A stretch of DNA of 6,696 nt from Ramlibacter tataouinensis (GTDB taxonomy: Bacteria > Pseudomonadota > Gammaproteobacteria > Burkholderiales > Burkholderiaceae_C), in the NCBI GenBank assembly GCA_002427815.1, contig DIZF01000070.1, positions 1 through 6,696 of the forward strand, read 5' to 3'. The notes beneath the pieces were generated by a model. The model was given only the letters and a program-made list of their open reading frames with translations, was not told the origin of the DNA and made no database searches. Positions 1 through 6,405 of this stretch are shown here, piece after piece (the first letter of the stretch is position 1; each line of letters starts with the position of its first letter). The translations under genes were made by a program, and so were the position numbers.

Positions 1-747
1 CGTAGTCGATTCACCATCGCTTTGCTGGTCCTGTTGGCCAGCTGCAGCGCGCCCTTGCCGATGCCGGACGCCGTGACTGCAGATGGGCCGCCGCCCGACA
101 TCCTGATGCTGGGCGAGCAGCACGACGCCCCCGGGCACCAGGCCCTGCACAGCCGGGTGGTGAAAGCGCTGGCAGCCCGCGGCACTTTGGCGGCGGTGGT
201 GCTGGAGATGGCCGACGGCGGCCACTCGACCGCCGGCCTGCCGGCTGGCGCATCGGAAACCGAGGTACGGCAGGCACTTCGCTGGGACGAAGCGGGCTGG
301 CCCTGGGAGCCCTATCGCCCGGCGGTCATGGCAGCGGTTGCCGCCGGCGTTCCGGTCATGGGAGGCAACCTGTCACGGCCGCAGTTGCGCGCAGCCATGA
401 AAGATGCGCAGCTGGATTCGATGCTGCCGGGGCCCGCCCTGAAGGCGCAGCAACAGGCCATTCGACAGGGCCATTGCGGCCTCCTGCCCGAATCCCGGAT
501 CGGCCCGATGACGCGCATGCAGATCGCGCGGGACCGCTCGCTGGCGCAAACACTGGAACAGGCGGTCGTGCCCGGCAAGACCGTGCTGCTGCTGGCCGGA
601 GGCCGCCATGTGGATACGCAACTCGGCGTGCCGGTGTATCTGCCGGCGAGGTTGCGGATCCGATCCACCCAGCTGCCGTCGCAGCCACAGCAGAAGGACT
701 ATTGCGCCGATCTGGAGCGCCAGATGAAGCCACACGCCGGAACCTAG
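1..747 (+). CDS. ChaN-family haem-binding lipoprotein, 5'-truncated by window edge
   Basis: The frame is open from base 1 and ends at TAG 745-747. The first visible residues, RSRFTIALLVLLASC, form the n- and h-region of a lipoprotein signal peptide with an LLAS-C lipobox, so the mature protein should be lipidated and held on a membrane facing the periplasm. A TTG at 22 would remove the charged n-region, so the true start is probably just before the window. Counting from that TTG, the ChaN (DUF399-like) domain covers about residues 25-210, with LGEQHD (30-35), the signature MQIARDRSLAQTL (166-178) and LAGGRHV (191-197). ChaN proteins are known to bind haem and are linked to iron uptake. Cys152 and Cys228 could form a disulfide. 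The gene converges on the glycosyltransferase gene with 36 bp between them; I see no convincing terminator there. Family assignment is fairly sure; the exact role is inferred from the family. Confidence 0.8.
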   Translation, partial: RSRFTIALLVLLASCSAPLPMPDAVTADGPPPDILMLGEQHDAPGHQALHSRVVKALAARGTLAAVVLEMADGGHSTAGLPAGASETEVRQALRWDEAGWPWEPYRPAVMAAVAAGVPVMGGNLSRPQLRAAMKDAQLDSMLPGPALKAQQQAIRQGHCGLLPESRIGPMTRMQIARDRSLAQTLEQAVVPGKTVLLLAGGRHVDTQLGVPVYLPARLRIRSTQLPSQPQQKDYCADLERQMKPHAGT

Positions 748-783
748 GCGGCCGTCATTTCCGCAGGGCTGGCGAAAACGGAT

Positions 784-1437
784 TCAGGCAAACGCTTTGG
801 CCAGCCAGGGGTGCGATGTCAGCGATCCTTCGTGCGCGTGGTAGATGCACGTGCGCCGGCTCGAGAGGCGGCAGCGGAACCTGGGCATGGTCACATGGGC
901 CACCACGTTGTCGGTGTAGTGGTGCCGCCGGTCCAGCGTGATGTCCACCAGCAATTGCTCGGCGAAGCACCGGTTGAAACACATGGTCGAACTCATGCCG
1001 CCGGGCGCATGGGCCGTGAACTCGACTTCACGGGAATAACGGAAATCCGCCGCCTTGGTGTAGAGCAGCCCACAGCGGTTCGACACGGAAAAATCGAAAT
1101 CTTCCAGATCCTGCAGGCTCTGGGCGATGTGGTCGCGCAGGTACAGGTCGTCGTGATCGGTCCAGAAGAAGTGTGTGCATCCCTGTTCGAGCAGATAGCG
1201 CAGGGGGATCGCGTACCACTGGTGTTGCTCGATCCTGTGCGGCGTGTGCAGCCAGACCAGCTGCGATGCCGTTCGCAGGTCGGCGATCGCCCAGTCGTAG
1301 GACGTGGGATGGCCGTTCTGGTGCACGCAGATGACGTCCGGGAGCCGGGACTGCGCCGCCAACTGCAGCACGCACGAGCGCAGCAGGTCCGGCCGGTTGA
1401 ACGTGGGCACCATGACGCCCACCTTGGCCGGCTTCAC
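784..1437 (-). CDS. Small GT-A-fold (family 2-like) glycosyltransferase
   Basis: This 217-residue protein (from the chosen start) opens with VGVMVPTFNRPDLL, the first strand and nucleotide-binding turn typical of family 2 glycosyltransferases. FFWTDHDDLYLRDH follows near residues 90-103, where D94-H-D96 fits the metal-binding DXD motif. YTDNVV (D176) could hold the catalytic base. No transmembrane segment is visible, so it is probably cytosolic or peripheral. Donor and acceptor cannot be told; polysaccharide or glycan synthesis is a guess from the fold. GTG at 1437 is chosen because GGAG lies 9 nt before it. An in-frame GTG at 1497 would add 20 low-complexity residues rich in Pro, Gln and Glu, and its nearest AAGG is 16 nt away. 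The gene follows the transaminase on the same strand (78 bp gap, or 18 bp with the longer start) with no terminator seen, so co-transcription is likely, although the pairing has no obvious metabolic logic. Confidence 0.72.
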   Translation of the reverse strand: MKPAKVGVMVPTFNRPDLLRSCVLQLAAQSRLPDVICVHQNGHPTSYDWAIADLRTASQLVWLHTPHRIEQHQWYAIPLRYLLEQGCTHFFWTDHDDLYLRDHIAQSLQDLEDFDFSVSNRCGLLYTKAADFRYSREVEFTAHAPGGMSSTMCFNRCFAEQLLVDITLDRRHHYTDNVVAHVTMPRFRCRLSSRRTCIYHAHEGSLTSHPWLAKAFA

Positions 1438-1515
1438 TTCCTGCCGCTCCGGTTCTCGCTGCTGCGCCGGCTGAAGTGAAGGCTCCAACGAAGGCACCCG
1501 TGCGGCCGGTCAGCC

Positions 1516-2850
<1,335 letters not shown>

Positions 2851-2857
2851 TGCCGTG

Positions 2858-2862
2858 CTCCT
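2858..2862 (-). promoter_or_regulatory. Ribosome binding site AGGAG for the transaminase
   Basis: On the minus strand AGGAG stands 7 nt before ATG 2850. It decides the start of the transaminase: the longer in-frame option at 2934 has no comparable site and would read through this one. Confidence 0.75.
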
Positions 2863-2882
2863 GAAGCTTGCTGCAAAGGGAC

Positions 2883-2891
2883 ATTTTGGCA
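2883..2891 (-). promoter_or_regulatory. Candidate extended -10 box for the transaminase
   Basis: The minus strand reads TGCCAAAAT, a TGn extension followed by CAAAAT (4 of 6 matches to TATAAT). Transcription would begin near 2876 and give a leader of about 26 nt carrying the AGGAG site. No good -35 hexamer stands 16-18 bp upstream, so this is weak and relies on the extended -10 and the sensible leader length. Confidence 0.3.
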
Positions 2892-2905
2892 CTGCCGGCC
2901 GGCCC

Positions 2906-2935
2906 TTCGCACACCCAGGGTCCTGCTGCGACAAT
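2906..2935 (+). promoter_or_regulatory. Candidate sigma-70 promoter of purU with extended -10
   Basis: TTCGCA (2906-2911, 4 of 6 to TTGACA), an 18-bp spacer, then TGC-GACAAT with hexamer 2930-2935 (4 of 6 to TATAAT) and a TGn extension at 2927-2929. The usual start point about 7 nt past the hexamer is near 2942, only 3 nt before the purU ATG at 2945. No Shine-Dalgarno sequence is visible before that ATG, which agrees with a leaderless or nearly leaderless message. The -10 box overlaps an 8-bp palindrome, ACAATTGT (2931-2938). Confidence 0.42.
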
Positions 2936-2944
2936 TGTGTTGAT

Positions 2945-3793
2945 ATGAACCACGCTTACATCCTTACCCTCTCCTGCCCGGACCGGCCCGGGATCGTGCA
3001 CGCTGTTTCGGGATTTTTGCTCGAGCGCGGCGGCAATATCGAGGAAGCTGCGCAGTACAACGACCACGGCACGGGCCTCTTTTTCATGCGGGTGCAGTTC
3101 GCCTGCGACCAGCTGACGCACGAGGATCTCGGCGTCCAGCTGAAGTCTTTCGCCGAGCCGTTCGGGATGGCCTGGAAACTCCACGCCACCCGGCAGCCGA
3201 TGCGCACGGTGATCCTGGTCAGCAAGGAGGGCCACTGCCTGAACGACCTGCTGTTCCGGTGGAAAAGCGGGCTGCTGCGGCTGGAGATCGCCGCCATCAT
3301 TTCCAACCATCGCGATTTTTATCAGCTCGCCGCCAGCTACAACGTGCCCTTCCACCACCTGCCGGTGACCGCAGCGACCAAGGCCCAGGTCGAGGCCAGG
3401 CAGTACGAAATCATCGAGTCCGAAGGCGCGGAACTGGTGGTGCTGGCCCGCTACATGCAGATCCTGTCGGACGACTTGTGCCGCAAGCTGGCCGGGCGAG
3501 CCATCAACATCCACCACAGCTTCCTGCCCAGTTTCAAGGGGGCCAAGCCTTATTACCAGGCCCACGAACGGGGGGTCAAGCTGATTGGCGCGACGGCCCA
3601 CTATGTGACAGCCGCCCTCGACGAAGGGCCGATCATCGAGCAGGACGTGGCCCGGGTGGACCACAGCGCCACGGTGGAAGACCTCACGGCCCAGGGCCGC
3701 GACACCGAAAGCCAGGTGCTGGCACGGGCGGTGAAATGGCACAGCGAGCACCGCGTGCTGCCCAACGGCCACAAGACCGTGATCTTCAAGTAA
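2945..3793 (+). CDS. purU: Formyltetrahydrofolate deformylase
   Basis: A 282-residue cytosolic enzyme that hydrolyses 10-formyltetrahydrofolate to formate and tetrahydrofolate, balancing one-carbon pools; in E. coli the formate feeds PurT. An N-terminal ACT regulatory domain (about residues 4-80) begins YILTLSCPDRPGIVHAVSGF. The C-terminal formyltransferase fold (about 87-282) carries the catalytic trio Asn188 and His190 in INIHHSFLPSFKGAKPY and Asp226 in ALDEGPIIEQD. Length equals the family norm of roughly 280-290 residues, and nothing is missing. The open frame continues upstream to 2633 across the divergent transaminase, but homology starts at ATG 2945, which is therefore chosen despite lacking a clear ribosome binding site. 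It diverges from the transaminase across 94 bp and ends before a short hairpin at 3804-3818. In E. coli the enzyme is activated by methionine and inhibited by glycine; the ACT domain makes similar control possible here. Confidence 0.95.
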   Translation: MNHAYILTLSCPDRPGIVHAVSGFLLERGGNIEEAAQYNDHGTGLFFMRVQFACDQLTHEDLGVQLKSFAEPFGMAWKLHATRQPMRTVILVSKEGHCLNDLLFRWKSGLLRLEIAAIISNHRDFYQLAASYNVPFHHLPVTAATKAQVEARQYEIIESEGAELVVLARYMQILSDDLCRKLAGRAINIHHSFLPSFKGAKPYYQAHERGVKLIGATAHYVTAALDEGPIIEQDVARVDHSATVEDLTAQGRDTESQVLARAVKWHSEHRVLPNGHKTVIFK

Positions 3794-3803
3794 CCGGGGC
3801 GGT

Positions 3804-3826
3804 GGCTACCGCGTAGCCGTTTCAAA
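3804..3826 (+). terminator. Weak hairpin terminator candidate behind purU
   Basis: GGCTAC (3804-3809), loop CGC, GTAGCC (3813-3818) forms a perfect 6-bp stem that can be lengthened by G-U pairs. It starts 11 nt after the purU stop and is followed by GTTTCAAA. The T stretch is short, so termination may be partial. Confidence 0.4.
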
Positions 3827-3851
3827 TGCAAACGCCGCCTCATCGGCGGCG
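3823..3851 (-). terminator. Intrinsic terminator candidate for the RquA-like gene
   Basis: Read on the minus strand, CGCCGCC, loop GATGA, GGCGGCG (3851 down to 3833) is a 7-bp all-GC stem followed at once by TTTGCATTTG. It lies about 40 nt past the stop codon at 3890 and is the best factor-independent terminator in the window, although the T tract is interrupted. Confidence 0.5.
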
Positions 3852-3860
3852 CGGGTGGTC

Positions 3861-3884
3861 CGGGGCGTCTCGGCGGCCGCCCCG
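3861..3884. other. GC-rich hairpin in the convergent gap
   Basis: CGGGGCG (3861-3867) pairs perfectly with CGCCCCG (3878-3884) around a 10-nt loop. No T tract follows on either strand, so it is not a standard intrinsic terminator. It lies 6 nt past the stop of the minus-strand gene and could shield the 3' end of that mRNA or simply reflect GC-rich sequence. Confidence 0.35.
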
Positions 3885-3889
3885 AATTC

Positions 3890-4678
3890 CTAGTGCTTGG
3901 TGGCGGTGATGACCTGGAAATTGCCGAAGAAGTAGGTCGTGCGTTCCACGGTCCAGCCGCCCATCTCGTTCAGGCAGTTCAGCGGATCATGGGTATCCCA
4001 GAGTGCAAGGCCCAGCGGTTCGAAGACCTTGAAGTAGGTCCAGCTCAGCGCACGCAGCACCCACAGTTCCGGCCTGTGGAACTCGGCCAGGTACAGCTTG
4101 CCGCCGGGTGCCAGCATGCGTCCGGCTTCGCTGAGCGCACGTGCTTTCAGGTGATGCGGCAGCTCGTGCAGCAGAAAGAACATCACGTTCGCGTCGACCA
4201 GCCCTTCCTGCTGCTTCATCGAAGTGGCGTTGTCCTCGATGTATTGCACCTTGCCTGAACAGTGGCCGAGTTTGCTTTCCGCGTGCACCAGTTCGTTCTG
4301 GATGATGTCCGCGATGAGGATGCGCTGCGCGCCCGACTCGAGCGCAGCTTCCACCACCCTGGGAATCACGTTGCCGAAGGCGCACGAGGTGACCAGCACC
4401 TTCTTGTTGGTGAGATCCGTCGCCCGCAAGCCCTCGACAATCTTCGAGACCAGCCGGGGATACTGGAACAGCAGGATCGCCGAGATGATGGGCTGAAAGT
4501 CCACCAGCTTGATGAGTCGCATGTTCGAATAGATCGGGTACACATGCGAACTCTCGCCCCCGGCACCCGACAGCCCCCGCACCAGCAGTGCGCCGCGGGT
4601 GACAACAAAAAAGAACAGGCCGGTTGCCGTCAACACGAAGATCAGGCCGAAAACCGCATTCGTCATCCACGTGTTCAT
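3890..4678 (-). CDS. Membrane-anchored RquA-like SAM-methyltransferase-fold protein
   Basis: A 262-residue protein with one clear N-terminal membrane segment (about residues 8-27, FGLIFVLTATGLFFFVVT) and a class I methyltransferase-like domain (about 48-262). Motif I reads VLVTSCAFGNVIPR (94-107); the usual acidic residue and GxGxG loop are missing. Further landmarks are ADIIQNEL (123-130), VMFFLLHELP (165-174), RMLAPGGKLYLAEFHRP (187-203), FEPLGLALW (219-227) and TTYFFGNFQV (247-256). This set, above all FFLLHE-P, PGGK with a following HRP, EPL-LALW and the Phe-Phe-Gly near the end, is close to what I remember of RquA, which converts ubiquinone to rhodoquinone using SAM as amino donor. RquA as I recall it lacks this membrane anchor. 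ATG 4678 overlaps the stop of a 21-codon upstream ORF (ATGA) and has GGAGG 10 nt before it. Alternatives are an unrelated small-molecule methyltransferase or a non-rhodoquinone member of the family. The fold is likely, RquA kinship moderate, the reaction unproven. Confidence 0.6.
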   Translation of the reverse strand: MNTWMTNAVFGLIFVLTATGLFFFVVTRGALLVRGLSGAGGESSHVYPIYSNMRLIKLVDFQPIISAILLFQYPRLVSKIVEGLRATDLTNKKVLVTSCAFGNVIPRVVEAALESGAQRILIADIIQNELVHAESKLGHCSGKVQYIEDNATSMKQQEGLVDANVMFFLLHELPHHLKARALSEAGRMLAPGGKLYLAEFHRPELWVLRALSWTYFKVFEPLGLALWDTHDPLNCLNEMGGWTVERTTYFFGNFQVITATKH

Positions 4679-4740
4679 GACCTTGCCCCCTCCCGCTGCG
4701 CCCCAATGGCAAATGCCTCGCTTTTCACATTGTGGTTCAT
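4675..4740 (-). CDS. Candidate 21-residue upstream ORF, overlapping the RquA-like start
   Basis: ATG at 4740 opens a 21-codon frame (MNHNVKSEAFAI..., ending EGARS) that stops at TGA 4677-4675. The stop shares ATGA with the start of the RquA-like gene, the classic arrangement for translational coupling. AAGGA stands 5 nt before its ATG, a better placed ribosome binding site than that of the downstream gene, and the CGTCCTTT box is duplicated at 4744-4751 and 4753-4760. The peptide has no hydrophobic segment and no run of a single amino acid such as attenuation leaders carry, so it may act through translation rather than as a product. It could also be chance, since 66 bp is short. I do not recognise the sequence. 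Confidence 0.45.
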   Translation of the reverse strand: MNHNVKSEAFAIGAQREGARS

Positions 4741-4745
4741 GATCG

Positions 4746-4760
4746 TCCTTTCCGTCCTTT
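4746..4760 (-). promoter_or_regulatory. Duplicated Shine-Dalgarno boxes before the 21-codon ORF
   Basis: On the minus strand AAAGGACG occurs twice in tandem, one base apart (plus-strand CGTCCTTT at 4744-4751 and 4753-4760). The proximal AAGGA lies 5 nt from ATG 4740, a working spacing; the distal copy is too far to serve that ATG directly. Confidence 0.5.
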
Positions 4761-4778
4761 TTCGTCTACTGATGACAT

Positions 4779-4796
4779 CCTGCCAGCGCTGGCAGG
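4779..4796. promoter_or_regulatory. Perfect 18-bp palindrome, putative operator or hairpin
   Basis: CCTGCCAGCGCTGGCAGG equals its own reverse complement across all 18 bases. It lies between the divergent RquA-like and glcD genes, 38 bp upstream of the mini-ORF start and 97 bp upstream of the glcD start. As DNA it would suit a dimeric helix-turn-helix repressor; as RNA it folds to a 7-bp stem with a GCGC loop. It ends no gene and lacks a clean T tract, so a terminator is less likely. I cannot assign a regulator. Confidence 0.5.
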
Positions 4797-4893
4797 TTCG
4801 TCTGTTGATTTAGCGCATAGCGGGTCGTCTTGCCGGTGCTGTTGCTTTGAAAGATGGGACGGTTGGCACCCGCCGGCAGCGGACAGTTCCGTC

Positions 4894-6402
4894 ATGCAAA
4901 ATACCTGGATGAGTGCCGCCACCGATCCCAACGTCCTGGAACGCGCCGAGCGCCAAGCCCAGGTGGTCCGCGCGCTGAACAGCGTGCTGCCGCCCCACGC
5001 CCTGCTGTGGAACGCCGAAGACACAACCCCTTATGAGTGCGACGGGCTGACGGCCTACCGCCAGCGGCCGCTGGTGGTGGTGCTGCCCGAAACCGGGACC
5101 GAGGTCCAGGAGGTGCTCCAGGCCTGCCATGCACTGAAGGTACCCGTGGTGGCCCGGGGCGCCGGCACCGGCCTGTCCGGCGGCGCCATGCCCAACGTGT
5201 TGGGGGTCACGTTGTCGCTCGCCAAATTCAACAGCATCCTGAAGATCGACCCCGTGTCACGCACCGCCGTGGTCCAGTGCGGCGTGCGCAACCTGGCCAT
5301 CAGCGAGGCGGCCGCGCCCCACGGCCTCTATTACGCCCCCGATCCCTCCAGCCAGATCGCCTGCACCATCGGCGGCAACGTCGCCGAGAACTCGGGCGGC
5401 GTGCACTGCCTCAAGTACGGGCTGACGCTGCACAACGTGCTCAAGGTGAAAGGCTTCACCGCGCAGGGCGAGGCGGTGCAATTCGGCAGCGACGCCCTGG
5501 ATTGCGCCGGCTACGATCTGCTGAGCGCCGTGGTCGGCAGCGAGGGCATGCTGGCCGTGATCACAGAGGTCACGGTGAAGCTGGTCCCCAAGCCGCAGCT
5601 GGCACGCTGCATCATGGCGAGCTTCAACGACGTGCGAAAGGCCGGCGATGCCGTGGCGCAGGTCATCGCCGCGGGCATCATCCCGGCCGGCCTGGAGATG
5701 ATGGACAAGCCCATGACCGCCGCGGTGGAGGATTTCGTGCACGCCGGCTATGACCTGGAAGCCGCCGCGATCCTGCTGTGCGAGAGCGACGGCACGCCCG
5801 AAGAGGTGGAAGAGGAAATCGGCCGCATGAGCCAGGTGCTGAATGCGGCCGGTGCCACGGCGCTGTCGGTGAGCCGGGACGAGGCGGAGCGGCTGAAATT
5901 CTGGAGCGGTCGCAAGAACGCCTTCCCGGCCTCGGGGCGCATCAGCCCCGACTACATGTGCATGGATTCGACCATTCCGCGCAAGCGCCTGGCCGACATC
6001 CTGCTGGCGATCCAGGAAATGGAAAAGAAGTACGGCCTGCGCTGCGCCAACGTGTTCCATGCCGGCGACGGCAACCTGCACCCGCTGATCCTGTTCGATG
6101 CCAACGAGGCCGACCAGCTGCAGCGCTGCGAGCGCTTCGGGGCGGAGATTCTCGAGACCAGCGTGGCCATGGGCGGCACGGTCACGGGCGAGCATGGCGT
6201 CGGCGTGGAAAAGCTCAACTCGATGTGCGTGCAGTTCACCCCCGGCGAGCTCGATCAGATGCTGGGCGTGAAACGGGCATTCGACCCCGACGGCCTGCTC
6301 AACCCGGGCAAGGTCATTCCCACGCTCAACCGCTGCGCCGAGTACGGCAAGATGCTGGTACGCGGCGGGCGAATCGCCCACCCCGAGCTGCCGCGCTTCT
6401 GA
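4894..6402 (+). CDS. glcD: FAD-linked oxidase, glycolate oxidase GlcD subunit type
   Basis: A 502-residue flavoprotein, close in length to E. coli GlcD. GlcD is the catalytic flavin subunit of glycolate (and D-lactate) dehydrogenase, oxidising the 2-hydroxyacid to the keto acid and passing electrons through GlcE/GlcF to the membrane respiratory chain. The PCMH-type FAD domain spans about residues 55-235: VARGAGTGLSGG (86-97), YAPDPSSQIACTIGGNVAEN (147-166) and VVGSEGMLAVITEVTVKL (213-230). The C-terminal FAD-oxidase domain (about 236-478) carries FHAGDGNLHP (388-397), TGEHGVGVEKL (431-441) and FDPDGLLNPGK (463-473). All expected motifs are intact. ATG 4894 is chosen from where the family N-terminus begins; ATG 4909 is possible and neither has a strong ribosome binding site. 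The longer open frame from 4732 is rejected. No glcE or glcF follows, since an opposite-strand gene ends 3 bp downstream. Related D-lactate or D-2-hydroxyglutarate dehydrogenases cannot be fully excluded. Confidence 0.88.
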   Translation: MQNTWMSAATDPNVLERAERQAQVVRALNSVLPPHALLWNAEDTTPYECDGLTAYRQRPLVVVLPETGTEVQEVLQACHALKVPVVARGAGTGLSGGAMPNVLGVTLSLAKFNSILKIDPVSRTAVVQCGVRNLAISEAAAPHGLYYAPDPSSQIACTIGGNVAENSGGVHCLKYGLTLHNVLKVKGFTAQGEAVQFGSDALDCAGYDLLSAVVGSEGMLAVITEVTVKLVPKPQLARCIMASFNDVRKAGDAVAQVIAAGIIPAGLEMMDKPMTAAVEDFVHAGYDLEAAAILLCESDGTPEEVEEEIGRMSQVLNAAGATALSVSRDEAERLKFWSGRKNAFPASGRISPDYMCMDSTIPRKRLADILLAIQEMEKKYGLRCANVFHAGDGNLHPLILFDANEADQLQRCERFGAEILETSVAMGGTVTGEHGVGVEKLNSMCVQFTPGELDQMLGVKRAFDPDGLLNPGKVIPTLNRCAEYGKMLVRGGRIAHPELPRF

Positions 6403-6405
6403 CGC

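Noticed and set aside
748..783. Terminator between the ChaN-like gene and the glycosyltransferase
   Set aside because: Only a 4-bp complementary pair around a large loop is present, with no T tract; not supportable.
811..1479. 222-codon plus-strand open frame opposite the glycosyltransferase
   Set aside because: The minus strand carries clear glycosyltransferase motifs; the plus frame has none.
4863..4878. Possible sigma-54 promoter TTGGCAC near glcD
   Set aside because: The -24 half matches well, but the invariant GC of the -12 element is out of register (GGCA where TTGC is needed), so the spacing rule fails.
4732..4893. 54-residue N-terminal extension of GlcD
   Set aside because: The extension is not like any GlcD N-terminus, reads through the palindrome region and has a Cys/Ser-rich chance composition; the family start fits 4894.
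5257..6381. 374-codon minus-strand open frame opposite glcD
   Set aside because: A shadow of the intact glcD frame; composition is antisense-like and no motif is seen.
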